Assembly: GCF_965213555.1 (NCBI RefSeq)
Contig: NZ_OZ243890.1
Coordinates: 2,852,001 to 2,916,000, forward strand
Direction of reading: 5' to 3'
DNA from: Acuticoccus sp965213555
GTDB taxonomy: Bacteria; Pseudomonadota; Alphaproteobacteria; Rhizobiales; Amorphaceae
DNA length: 64,000 nt
Part shown: positions 16,347 to 24,490 of the stretch, piece after piece
Numbering within the stretch: position 1 is the first letter of the stretch
How the letters are laid out: each line of letters starts with the position of its first letter
Notes under the pieces: model-generated
Told to the model about the DNA's origin: nothing
Databases searched by the model: none
Seen by the model: only the letters and a program-made list of their open reading frames with translations
Translations under genes and position numbers: made by a program

Positions 16347-18467
16347 ATGAACAAGGTCGAGACGCACGTCGTACGCCGCGACCGACGCGTCGGGGCGATG
16401 CTCGCGAAGGCGCTTGAGAGCGCGGCACCGCGCTCGACCGAGCTTGGCCTTGCAGCGGTCGCCGTGGCGGTGCCCGCGCTCTTGCTCGCCTGGTCCGTCA
16501 ACCCGGCCGGGACGAGCCTTCGTGAGCGTGGGTTCGACGCGCTCCTCGCCCGAGCTGCAGTCGACGCGCTGGGACCCGTGGTGGTGGACGTCGACCGGCG
16601 CGCGCTCGACGCCCACGGCCGCTGGCCGTGGGGGCACGACCGCATCGCTGCCATCTTGGACACCGTGGCGGCCGCGAACCCTCGCGCGCTCGGCGTCGAC
16701 GTCCTGCTCGACGAGCCGGACCAGCGCTCGCCGGCGGCACTCGCCAGGCAGCTCCGGGCCGCTGCGCCGGGCCTCGACCTCGTCGTTCCTGAAGGGCTCG
16801 TCGACGGGGAGCGTGCGCTTGCCGAGGCGGTGCGTCGCATGCCGACGGTGCTCGGCGTGGCGCTCGCCCCGCGTCCGTCCGGCCCGGCTGTGCGCTCGCC
16901 GCCGATCCTCGTCCCCGGCGGGATCGCGCCGGGCGGGCTGTGGCGCTTCGGCGGGACGGAGGCACCGGCCGCGTCGATCGCTGAGGGCGCGACGGGGTTT
17001 GGTGTGATGCCGTTGCCCGGCGGCGTCGACGGGGCGGTGCGCCGCGTCCCGCTGCTCGCCCTGGCCGGACGGCAGCTCGTGCCGGGCCTCGCGCTCGAGA
17101 CCTGGCGCGTCGGCGCCGGCGGGCCGCCGCTGCTGATCGACCCGGGGGCGCGCACCCTCAGGGTCGGCGCGCGGACGTTGCCCCTGGGGAAGCACGGGCT
17201 GATGCGTCTGCTTCCGGTTTCATCCGCAGTGCGCGCAGCCCGACGCGTGTCCGCGGTGGACGTCCTCAGCGGCGACGCCACGGTGCTTGAGCGGCTCGCC
17301 GGCGCCGTCGTCCTGCTCGGCGCGACGTCGCCCGAGGTGGGTGGACTGAGGACGGGCAGCGACGGTGCGCTCGTCGCGAGCGTCGACCTGCACGCCGATG
17401 CGGTGGCGCAGATCGAAGCGGGCCTCTTCCCCGTGCGGCCACGGTCCGTGTCGCTCGGCGAGGGCGCGGCCATCGCACTCGGGCCGGCGCTCGCGGTCTT
17501 CATGGCAGCATCGATGGCGCCTCTGTCCGGCGCGCTCGCCGTAGGGACGCTGGCCGCGCTGTGGGCGCTTGCTGCCTGGGTCGTCACGGCGACGGCGCTC
17601 GTGCTCGTCGACCCTGTCCTGCCCGCCGCCGCAGCGCTCCTCGCGTACGCCCTTGGTGCGCTCCTCGTCGCCGCCCGTGCCCGGCGACGCGCGGCCCGTG
17701 TCCTGGCGGCGTTCGAGCAGCACCTCGCGCCCGCCGTCGTGCGTCGGATCGCATCGCGCCCAGCCGACATGCGCCTCGAAGGGGAGGAGCGCGACCTCAC
17801 CGCGTTGTTCACCGACATCGAGGGGTTCGCCGCGACGACCGCCGCTGCGCCACCGACCGACCTCATCGCCCTGCTCGATGCCTACTTCGACGAGGTGTCC
17901 GCCATCGTCGTGGCCCACGAGGGGATGATCGCCAAGATGATCGGCGACTCCATGCACGCGCTGTTCAACGTTCCCCTCGACGTCGCGGACCACCCCGCCA
18001 AGGGCGTCGCCTGCGCTGCCGCGCTCGCACGGGCGTGCGAGGCGTTCATCGCGCGTCCCGACGCGGCAGCGCTGGGGCTGGGGCGCACGCGCATCGGGCT
18101 GGAGACGGGGCCCGCGATCGTCGGCGACGTCGGGGGTCCGCGGCGGCTGGACTACAGCGCATACGGGGATACGGTGAACGCCGCCTCGCGCTACGAGGCA
18201 GCGAACAAGCGGCTGGGGACTACGGTCTTGATAGGCCCGGGCACGGTCTCTTGCGTCGAGCCGGACGCGATGATGCCGCTCGGTCGCTTTGTCGTGCGTG
18301 GTCTGCCTGGGACCCGCAGCCTCCACACATTCTGGCCGGACAGGTTCACCCCCTCGTGGCGCGAGCGCCATCGCACCGCCGTCGCAAGGTGTGGCGTCAT
18401 GCAGCTCGACGAGCTCGACCCGCCGGCGTACCGCGCGCTGCTCACCGCATGCGGCGCGCCGAGCTGA
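16347..18467 (+). CDS. CHASE2-domain membrane adenylate cyclase (class III)
   Basis: A 706-residue signalling protein: an N-terminal membrane segment (about 33-51), an extracytoplasmic CHASE2 sensor (about 60-350), three further hydrophobic segments (about 370-450) and a cytoplasmic class III cyclase domain (about 475-640). Catalytic residues can be read: metal-binding Asp490 (FTDIEGF) and Asp534 (GDSMHALF), adenine-specific Lys530 and Asp608 (YGDTVN), and transition-state Asn611 and Arg615. Lys plus Asp at the specificity positions point to ATP, so cAMP is the likely product. The gene faces a FecR-domain gene at only six bases; CHASE2 and FecR proteins often neighbour each other, suggesting an envelope sensor pair. 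Confidence 0.92.
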   Translation: MNKVETHVVRRDRRVGAMLAKALESAAPRSTELGLAAVAVAVPALLLAWSVNPAGTSLRERGFDALLARAAVDALGPVVVDVDRRALDAHGRWPWGHDRIAAILDTVAAANPRALGVDVLLDEPDQRSPAALARQLRAAAPGLDLVVPEGLVDGERALAEAVRRMPTVLGVALAPRPSGPAVRSPPILVPGGIAPGGLWRFGGTEAPAASIAEGATGFGVMPLPGGVDGAVRRVPLLALAGRQLVPGLALETWRVGAGGPPLLIDPGARTLRVGARTLPLGKHGLMRLLPVSSAVRAARRVSAVDVLSGDATVLERLAGAVVLLGATSPEVGGLRTGSDGALVASVDLHADAVAQIEAGLFPVRPRSVSLGEGAAIALGPALAVFMAASMAPLSGALAVGTLAALWALAAWVVTATALVLVDPVLPAAAALLAYALGALLVAARARRRAARVLAAFEQHLAPAVVRRIASRPADMRLEGEERDLTALFTDIEGFAATTAAAPPTDLIALLDAYFDEVSAIVVAHEGMIAKMIGDSMHALFNVPLDVADHPAKGVACAAALARACEAFIARPDAAALGLGRTRIGLETGPAIVGDVGGPRRLDYSAYGDTVNAASRYEAANKRLGTTVLIGPGTVSCVEPDAMMPLGRFVVRGLPGTRSLHTFWPDRFTPSWRERHRTAVARCGVMQLDELDPPAYRALLTACGAPS

Positions 18468-18473
18468 CCCCCG

Positions 18474-19079
18474 TCAAAGGACGCTCGCCAACGCCTCCTC
18501 GATGCGTCCTGTGCCCCACGGCTGTGGTTCGCTCGGTGCCTCGCCAGGCGACTCGATGTTGGTCCCCTCGCCGGCCTCGAGGACGACGGTGCGCCCGCCC
18601 GCCGTGACCTCGGCAACGCCGTCCTGGACGAACACGCCGAAGACGCCCCGGCTCGGCCCCGCGAACACCGTCGTCCCACGCACCACGATCCGACCGTACT
18701 GGGAGTCGATCGTCAGCGGCTCGGTCATTGGCGGCCCGTCGTGTTCGAGCACGACCGCGCCGCCCATCAGCTCGAACGTGCCCCCGGCATCGACGACGTA
18801 GCGCTCCAGGAGGATCTCCACCGCGCCGCCGAGGTGGAGCACGGTGTGCTCGCCGAGACCCAGCGTCGCTCGGGCGTCCTCGGCCGTGCTCACGAGCTCG
18901 CGCAGGTGGACCGGATCGCGAGCGCTGAGCTCGCGTTCGTCCGCGTCGGCCGTCGCGGTGGCGCGACCCGTGAGCGCGGAGACGGTGCCAGCGCGCTCCG
19001 TCGCCCACACCGGTGCCACGACCGCGACGGCGAGGACGGCGGCCGCAACAACGGGCGTGAGGCGTCGTCGGTCGGTCAT
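18474..19079 (-). CDS. Exported FecR-domain protein
   Basis: A 201-residue protein with a Sec signal peptide (basic MTDRRRL then a hydrophobic stretch, cleavage near residue 27) and a FecR-like beta domain (about 28-160) with the LGLGEHTVLHLGG and GRIVVRGTTVFAGP segments and the terminal VTAGGRTVVLEAGEG repeat. It is probably periplasmic or surface-attached and lacks the cytoplasmic anti-sigma part of true FecR. Start ATG 19079 has a GGAGG site eight bases upstream; a longer frame from 19121 has none. It converges on the CHASE2 cyclase gene, and a common sensing role is likely but unproven. Confidence 0.82.
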   Translation of the reverse strand: MTDRRRLTPVVAAAVLAVAVVAPVWATERAGTVSALTGRATATADADERELSARDPVHLRELVSTAEDARATLGLGEHTVLHLGGAVEILLERYVVDAGGTFELMGGAVVLEHDGPPMTEPLTIDSQYGRIVVRGTTVFAGPSRGVFGVFVQDGVAEVTAGGRTVVLEAGEGTNIESPGEAPSEPQPWGTGRIEEALASVL

Positions 19080-19145
19080 GGATGCCTCCGTCCCGGCGCT
19101 GAACGATCCTCGATGATGCAATATGTCGCAGTTCGGGGAAAGGGG

Positions 19146-20252
19146 TCAGGCTGAGCTGTGCTTGTCCCTGTCGAGGCGCCGCTCGAGCCAGTGGCTGTAC
19201 GAGGACATCGCCGTGCAGAACACGAAGAAGAGCGCGAGGACGAAGGCGTACGCCTCGGGAGCGTAGCGGATCCAGTTGGGATCGGCGATGGCGGTCTTCG
19301 TGGCGCCGAGGATGTCGAACAGGCCGACGATCGAGACGAAGGTGGTGTTCTTGAAGGCGCGCAGGATGTCGTTCATCAGCGCCGGCAGCACGTGGGTCAG
19401 CGCCTGCGGCAGAATGACGAGCCCCATCCGGCGCCAGTAGCCGAGGCCGAGCGCCTCGGCGGCGTCCGTCTGCCCCTGGTCGAGCGCCTGCAGGCCACCG
19501 CGCACCACCTCCGCAGCGTAGGCGGCGAAGAACAGGATCATGCCGACCTGCGCGCGCAGCAGCTTGTCGATGGTGATCTCGCCGGGGAGGAACAGCGGGA
19601 TCACCAGCGAGGCGACGAACAGGACCGCGATGAGCGGCACGCCGCGGACCACCTCGATGAAGGCGACGCACATGGCGCGGATCACCGGCATGTCCGAGCG
19701 GCGGCCCAGCGCCAGGAGGATGGCGGAGGGCACACCGGCGGCGACCGTGCCGCTGAACAGGATGAGCGTCAGCGGCAGGCCGCCCCACGCGCTGGTGCGC
19801 ACGGGCTCGAGGCCGAGTACGCCGCCTGCCATGAGGACGAGGACGACGGCGATGAGGAGCGCCCACGCGGGCGCCAGCCAGGGCGACCACAGCCGCGGCA
19901 CCGCGCTCGCTGCCGCCCCCATCACGAGGAGCGCGCAGGCGAGCATCGCCCGCCACAGCGCCTCGCCCGGGTAGGTTCCGAACAGGATGAGCCGCCACTT
20001 CTCGCCGACGATGGCCCAGCAGGCGCCGGTCGCCTCGACGCAGTCCTCGGCCGTCCCGAGCGGGCCGACCGCGTCGAGGACGGCCCAGTCGAACGCGAGC
20101 CCTGCGCCGGCGAGGAGAAGCGCGCCGGCGCATACGGTCAACGCGCCCTGGCGCGGTGTCGCGAACAGTCGATGGATGACGCCGCCGCCCCGGCGGGCGG
20201 GCGCCGGGCGCGCGGGCACCTCGGCGAGCGTCGTGCCGAAGACGTGCGCCAC
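19146..20252 (-). CDS. aapM: Polar amino acid ABC transporter permease, AapM-like
   Basis: A 368-residue His/Glu/Gln-type permease. The N-terminal half holds extra membrane segments and the C-terminal half the binding-protein-dependent permease domain, with the coupling motif EALGLGYWRRMGLVILPQAL near residue 280. Long permeases of this kind are typical of the AapQ/AapM pair of Rhizobium, which imports many L-amino acids. The GTG start at 20252 is one base past the aapQ stop. It is the last gene of gntR-aapJ-aapQ-aapM; the ATPase aapP that normally follows is absent, and the fecR-like gene comes next. Confidence 0.88.
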   Translation of the reverse strand: MAHVFGTTLAEVPARPAPARRGGGVIHRLFATPRQGALTVCAGALLLAGAGLAFDWAVLDAVGPLGTAEDCVEATGACWAIVGEKWRLILFGTYPGEALWRAMLACALLVMGAAASAVPRLWSPWLAPAWALLIAVVLVLMAGGVLGLEPVRTSAWGGLPLTLILFSGTVAAGVPSAILLALGRRSDMPVIRAMCVAFIEVVRGVPLIAVLFVASLVIPLFLPGEITIDKLLRAQVGMILFFAAYAAEVVRGGLQALDQGQTDAAEALGLGYWRRMGLVILPQALTHVLPALMNDILRAFKNTTFVSIVGLFDILGATKTAIADPNWIRYAPEAYAFVLALFFVFCTAMSSYSHWLERRLDRDKHSSA

Positions 20253-20253
20253 G

Positions 20254-21393
20254 CTAGCGCTCCTTCAGCTGGACGGCGCGGTTGTAGGCGTTCATCAGCA
20301 CGCTGACCGACAGGCTGATGGTGAGGTAGACCGCCATCATGATGGCGATGGCCTCCAGCACGCGGCCGGACAGCGTCAGGATGGTGTTGTTGACGTTGAA
20401 CAGCTCCGGGTAGCCGATGGCGACGCCGAGCGAGGAGTTCTTCACGAGGCTGACGTACTGCGCCGTCGCGGGAGGCACCATGATGCGTAGCGCCTGCGGG
20501 AAGACGACGAAGCGGCTGATCGTGCGCGGCCGCAGCCCCAGCGCCTGGGCGGTCTCTACCTGACCGCGCGGCACCGCCTGGATGCCTGCTCGTACGATCT
20601 CGGCGATGAACGCTGCGATGTAGAGCGCGAGGCCGAGCGCGAGCGCGATGAACTCCGGCGAGACGGAGGCGCCGCCGGCGACGCGGAACCCCTCGAGCGC
20701 GGGCAGCGACAAACCGACCGGCGCGCCGACCGCGATCCACGTGGCGACCGTCGGCACCGCGACGAGCGCTGCACGCGCTGGCCACGTCGTACGCTCCTCG
20801 CCCGTGGTGAGCCGACGCCGCACGCTGCGGCGGTGATGCCAGAGGGCGACAAGGCTGCCCGCGCCGAGCGCGAGGAGCACGAGGGCGAACGCACCGGGGT
20901 CGCCGGCTGCCGGGACGTACACGCCGCGGTTCGTCACCATGACGCCTTCCACCGGGACGAAGGCGTCCCGCGGGTGGGGCAGGCGCGTTACGACGGCGTA
21001 CCAGAAGATGATCTGCACGAGCTGCGGCGTGTTGCGGAACACCTCGACGTAGCCGCGCGCGAACCCGGAGACGAGCGGGTTCGCCGACAGGCGCATGAGG
21101 CCGAGCGTCGCTCCGATGACGGTCGCGCCGAGGATCCCGACGAGGCTGACGGTGAGGGTGTTGGCGATGCCCACGGCGTAGGCCCGCCAAAACGGGTCGC
21201 TGGCCGAGAACGGCACCAACCCCTCGCCGATGGAGAACCCCGCGCGCTGCGCCAGGAAGCCGAAGCCGGTCGCGATGTTGCGTTCGGCGAGCGCCTGCTG
21301 GAGGTTCGCGATGAGCCACGCCCCGAAGCCGACCACCACGACGATGGCGAGCGCCTGGTAGGCGAACGCACGGACCTTGGGGTTCGTCAGCAC
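20254..21393 (-). CDS. aapQ: Polar amino acid ABC transporter permease, AapQ-like
   Basis: A 379-residue permease whose first 200 residues include the ANLQQALAERNIATGFGFL block and SIGEGLVPFSASDPFWRAY, both standard in AapQ/YhdX proteins, and whose C-terminal domain has the coupling motif ETAQALGLRPRTISRFVVFPQALR. About eight hydrophobic segments. The start is GTG 21393, 76 bases after aapJ. It pairs with AapM to form the channel. No damage seen. Confidence 0.9.
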   Translation of the reverse strand: MLTNPKVRAFAYQALAIVVVVGFGAWLIANLQQALAERNIATGFGFLAQRAGFSIGEGLVPFSASDPFWRAYAVGIANTLTVSLVGILGATVIGATLGLMRLSANPLVSGFARGYVEVFRNTPQLVQIIFWYAVVTRLPHPRDAFVPVEGVMVTNRGVYVPAAGDPGAFALVLLALGAGSLVALWHHRRSVRRRLTTGEERTTWPARAALVAVPTVATWIAVGAPVGLSLPALEGFRVAGGASVSPEFIALALGLALYIAAFIAEIVRAGIQAVPRGQVETAQALGLRPRTISRFVVFPQALRIMVPPATAQYVSLVKNSSLGVAIGYPELFNVNNTILTLSGRVLEAIAIMMAVYLTISLSVSVLMNAYNRAVQLKER

Positions 21394-21469
21394 CGGTGCG
21401 GCATCCGGCCCGCCGCGGTCGTGCTGCGCCGGGCACGCACCGCCCGAGGGCCGGCGCGCACCCTCGCCC

Positions 21470-22486
21470 TCACTTGAACGGCGGCGGGTAGTGCAGGCCG
21501 CCGTCGCTCCACAGGGCGTTCAGCCCGCGCGACAGGCCGAGGGCGGAGCCTTCCCCGAGCGTCCGCTCGTAGATCTCGCCGTAGTTCCCGACCGCGCCGA
21601 CCACCTCAACCACCCAGTCCGCGTCGAGGCCGAGGGACTGGCCGAGGTCGCCGGTGGCGCCGAGGAACTCCTGGATCTCCGGATCGTCCGACGATGCCAT
21701 CTGCGCGACGTTGGCCTGCGTGATGCCGAACTCCTCCGCCTGCATCAGCGCGTAGACCGTCCATGCCACGATGTCGCGCAGGTCCGCGTCGTCCTCGCGC
21801 ACCACAGGGCCCATGGGATCCTTGGAGAAAACCTCTCCGAGGATGACGTAGTCCTGCGGGTTGGCGGCGACCGTCGCGCGCGAGGCGCTGAGGCCGGACG
21901 TCGACTGCACCTGCGCGTCGCAGCGACCGGCGAAGAAGGCGTTGTTGAGCTCCTTCTGGTCCTCGATCACGACGGGCGTGTAGCTCATGCCCCGCGCCTC
22001 GAACACGTCGTTGACCACCTTCTCCGACGTCGAGCCAGGCAGCACGCAGATCGTGGCCCCGTCCAAGGCGTCGACCTCGGACACGCCGAGCGCCTTCGGC
22101 AGCATGAAGCCCTGGCCGTCGTAGAAGATGGGGGCGACGAAGTCGACGCCGAGCTTGGAGTCGCGCGACAGCGTCCAGGTCGTGTTGGAGGTCAGGATGT
22201 CGACCTCGCCGGTCTGCAGCGCGGGGAAGCGCGTCTGGCTCGTGACCTTGACGAACTCGACCTTGTTCGGATCGCCGAGGATCGCGGTGGCGATGGCGCG
22301 GCACACCTCGACGTCCATCCCCTCCCACTCTCCTTCGCTGCCGACGAGTGAGAAGCCGGCGCGGCTGCCGTTGGCGCCGCAGATCAGCCGGTCGCGCTCA
22401 ACGATGGCATCGAGGGAAGGGCCGGCGAGCGCGGGCGCTGCGAGGGCAGTGAGGAGCGCCGCGAGCGTGGCGGACAGGGTTCGCAT
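21470..22486 (-). CDS. aapJ: Amino acid ABC transporter periplasmic binding protein, AapJ-like
   Basis: A 338-residue type II periplasmic binding protein with a Sec signal (LAALLTALAAPALA, cleavage near residue 21) and the segments LICGANGSRAGFS, EWEGMDVEVCRAIA and TRFPALQTGEVDILTSNTTW, characteristic of the general L-amino acid receptor AapJ/YhdW. The conserved Cys pair (ICGAN and GATICVL or GRCDAQV) is present. The ATG at 22486 is only four bases after the gntR stop, so regulator and transporter form one transcript. Confidence 0.9.
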   Translation of the reverse strand: MRTLSATLAALLTALAAPALAGPSLDAIVERDRLICGANGSRAGFSLVGSEGEWEGMDVEVCRAIATAILGDPNKVEFVKVTSQTRFPALQTGEVDILTSNTTWTLSRDSKLGVDFVAPIFYDGQGFMLPKALGVSEVDALDGATICVLPGSTSEKVVNDVFEARGMSYTPVVIEDQKELNNAFFAGRCDAQVQSTSGLSASRATVAANPQDYVILGEVFSKDPMGPVVREDDADLRDIVAWTVYALMQAEEFGITQANVAQMASSDDPEIQEFLGATGDLGQSLGLDADWVVEVVGAVGNYGEIYERTLGEGSALGLSRGLNALWSDGGLHYPPPFK

Positions 22487-22490
22487 GGGC

Positions 22491-23189
22491 TCATTCTCCG
22501 ATCGGTTCGACGGTCTGATAAGGGTGGGACCCGCTTGGCGGGTCCGACAGCGTATCGGCGATGGACAGGCGGCTCGTGAGCGCGCCGGTCAGGTGCTCGC
22601 GCATGGCAAGTTCCGCGCCAGCGGCGTTGCGTGCCTCGATGGCACGGAAGATCGCCAGGTGCTCGGCGACGGTCCGCCGGACACGCGCGGGGTCGTGCCG
22701 CAACGTCATGCGCATGGCCACGATGATGCGGTTGACGATGCTCTCGTAGATCGCAGCAAGCTGTGCGTTGCCCGCCGCCGAGAAGATCTGGCGATGGAAG
22801 GTCCAACCGACGTCCTGGATCGTCTGGACGTCCGAGCCTTGGTCGACGAGTGCCATGGTCGCACGCATCGTGGACACGTCGTCCTTGCTGGCCTTGGCCG
22901 CCGCGAGGCGGGCGGCCATGCCCTCCACGGCGAGGCGGACCTCGTAGAGCTCGGTCAGCTCGCGCTCGTCCATCCGCCGCACGAACACGCCGCGCGCGGG
23001 CAGCGACGTCAGCAAGCCCTCGGTGACGAGCCTGCGGACGGCCTCGCGCATCGGCGTGCGGGACAGTCCGAACCGTGCGGCAAGCGCGCGCTCCGACAGC
23101 GCCTCGTCGTAGGCGAAGGCGCCACCGACGACGAGGCTGCGCAGCTCGCGATAGGCCCTGTCCCGCTCGAGCTCGATGGTTTGCAGCAT
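22491..23189 (-). CDS. GntR-family (FadR/FCD subfamily) transcriptional regulator
   Basis: A 232-residue regulator with an N-terminal winged helix (LSERALAARFGLSRTPMREAVRRL, about 32-55) and a C-terminal all-helical FCD ligand domain in which DVGWTFHRQIF and EHLAIFRAI supply the usual metal-binding His/Asp residues. I placed the start at ATG 23189: it gives the normal length and leaves room for a palindrome and the divergent aminotransferase promoter. An ATG at 23237 would extend the protein over that palindrome. The gene leads the aap operon and diverges from the aminotransferase, so it probably controls both. The effector is unknown, most likely an amino acid or a breakdown product. Confidence 0.88.
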   Translation of the reverse strand: MLQTIELERDRAYRELRSLVVGGAFAYDEALSERALAARFGLSRTPMREAVRRLVTEGLLTSLPARGVFVRRMDERELTELYEVRLAVEGMAARLAAAKASKDDVSTMRATMALVDQGSDVQTIQDVGWTFHRQIFSAAGNAQLAAIYESIVNRIIVAMRMTLRHDPARVRRTVAEHLAIFRAIEARNAAGAELAMREHLTGALTSRLSIADTLSDPPSGSHPYQTVEPIGE

Positions 23190-23197
23190 CTCGGCAC

Positions 23198-23211
23198 ACT
23201 GGTGTACCAGT
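23198..23211. promoter_or_regulatory. FadR-type operator palindrome ACTGGTGTACCAGT
   Basis: Six-base arms ACTGGT/ACCAGT around two bases lie between gntR and the divergent aminotransferase, eight bases upstream of the gntR start. TGGT-N2/3-ACCA is the known core of FadR-subfamily operators, so this is the likely autoregulatory site. Confidence 0.6.
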
Positions 23212-23262
23212 CTCAGCAGTGTCAACCGTCGTGTCATCGACCCTGCTCGATCGGAGGAATCC

Positions 23263-24480
23263 ATGTCTGCAGCCGAACCCATCGAGCGCAGCGACACCGC
23301 GCTGACACCGCTCCGCCGACCCGACTTCCCGGCTGCCACGAACCTCACCTACGTCAACACATGCTCGACCGGCATCATGTCGACGGGCGCCTGCGCCGCG
23401 GCCAACGCGGTCAACGAGGCGATCCGTGACGGAAGGTTCGCGAAGGAAGCCTACGCGCCGATGTTGCGAGAGACGCGCCAGCGCATGGCCGGACTGATCC
23501 ATGCGGCGGCGGACGAGATCGCGGTGGTGAAGAACGTGTCGGAGGGCCTGAACGCGGTCGCCTGCGCGCTGCCGTGGCAGCCGGGCGACAACGTCGTCGT
23601 GTGTCTGGAGCTCGAGCACCCGAACAACGTCTACCTCTGGCTCAAGCTCGCGCAGACCGGGGTGGAGCTGCGCGACGTCCCACCGTCCGAGGGTGCCATC
23701 GACGCCGACGCGATGGCGGCCGCCATCGACGCGCGCACGCGCCTCGTCACCGCCTCCTCGGTGACGTTCACGCCCGGCTTCCGCACCGACCTCGCGCCGA
23801 TCGGTGAGGCGGCGCGTGCGGTCGGTGCGCTCTTCCTGGTGGACGCGGTGCAGAGCGCGGGTGTCCTGCAGCATGACGTGGAGGCGGAGCGGATCGACGC
23901 GCTGGCGACCTCGACCACCAAGAACCTGTTGGGAACCTCGGGCCTCGGCTTCCTCTACGTGCGGCGGGATTGGGCACAGAGGCTGACCCCCGCCTACGTG
24001 TCGCGCTACAGCGTGGCGCGCGGGACAGGGCACGAGTCGGAGATCGAGGGGAGTGAGGTTCGCTTCGCGCCGGACGCCTCGCGCTTCGAGACCGGCAACC
24101 ATAACTGGCCCGGCATCGCCGCGGCGCACGCCTCCCTCGGCGAGCTCTCCGCGGCAGGGGTGGCGGCGATCGAGCGCCACGCGGTGCGCCTCGCGGACCG
24201 CCTGCGCGACGGCTTCGGCGCGCTGGGACTCGCCGTCAGCCACCCGCCACGGGACGAGCTGCGCACCCACATGGTGACGGTCGGTGAGCGCGGCACGGGC
24301 AACGCCTACTCGACGGCCGACGAGCGACTGAACTGGCTCGCCGACGCGTACAAGTCGTCCGGCGTCGCCTTCACGGTCCGCCGCGGCATGCTGCGCTTCG
24401 GCTTCCACGGGTTCAACGACGACGGCGACGTCGACACCGTCCTCGCCGTCTCGGACGACGCGTTGCGTCAGGCAGCGTGA
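23263..24480 (+). CDS. Class V PLP-dependent aminotransferase / cysteine-desulfurase-like enzyme
   Basis: A 405-residue fold-type I PLP enzyme of class V. Readable marks: the VKNVSEGLNAVACAL cofactor-phosphate region, LELEHPNN, VDAVQSAGVLQHDVE with the Asp that binds the pyridine nitrogen, and TSTTKNLLGTSGLGFLYVR, whose Lys should hold PLP. The C-terminal FTVRRGMLRFGFHGFNDDGDVD with a substrate-binding Arg is normal. Class V includes isopenicillin-N epimerase-like proteins, serine-glyoxylate aminotransferases and cysteine desulfurases; no cysteine loop for desulfurase activity is evident. ATG 23263 has a GGAGGA site. Divergence from gntR-aapJQM suggests work on an imported amino acid. Confidence 0.85.
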   Translation: MSAAEPIERSDTALTPLRRPDFPAATNLTYVNTCSTGIMSTGACAAANAVNEAIRDGRFAKEAYAPMLRETRQRMAGLIHAAADEIAVVKNVSEGLNAVACALPWQPGDNVVVCLELEHPNNVYLWLKLAQTGVELRDVPPSEGAIDADAMAAAIDARTRLVTASSVTFTPGFRTDLAPIGEAARAVGALFLVDAVQSAGVLQHDVEAERIDALATSTTKNLLGTSGLGFLYVRRDWAQRLTPAYVSRYSVARGTGHESEIEGSEVRFAPDASRFETGNHNWPGIAAAHASLGELSAAGVAAIERHAVRLADRLRDGFGALGLAVSHPPRDELRTHMVTVGERGTGNAYSTADERLNWLADAYKSSGVAFTVRRGMLRFGFHGFNDDGDVDTVLAVSDDALRQAA

Positions 24481-24490
24481 CGGACCGGGC

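Noticed and set aside
14654..17866. 1070-codon open frame opposite the acyl-CoA ligase and cyclase genes
   Set aside because: Ser/Arg/Ala-rich shadow frame; both plus-strand genes have clear catalytic motifs and ribosome sites.
22384..24408. 674-codon frame opposite gntR and the aminotransferase
   Set aside because: No recognisable domain and it crosses the divergent control region; the gntR and aminotransferase frames explain the DNA.
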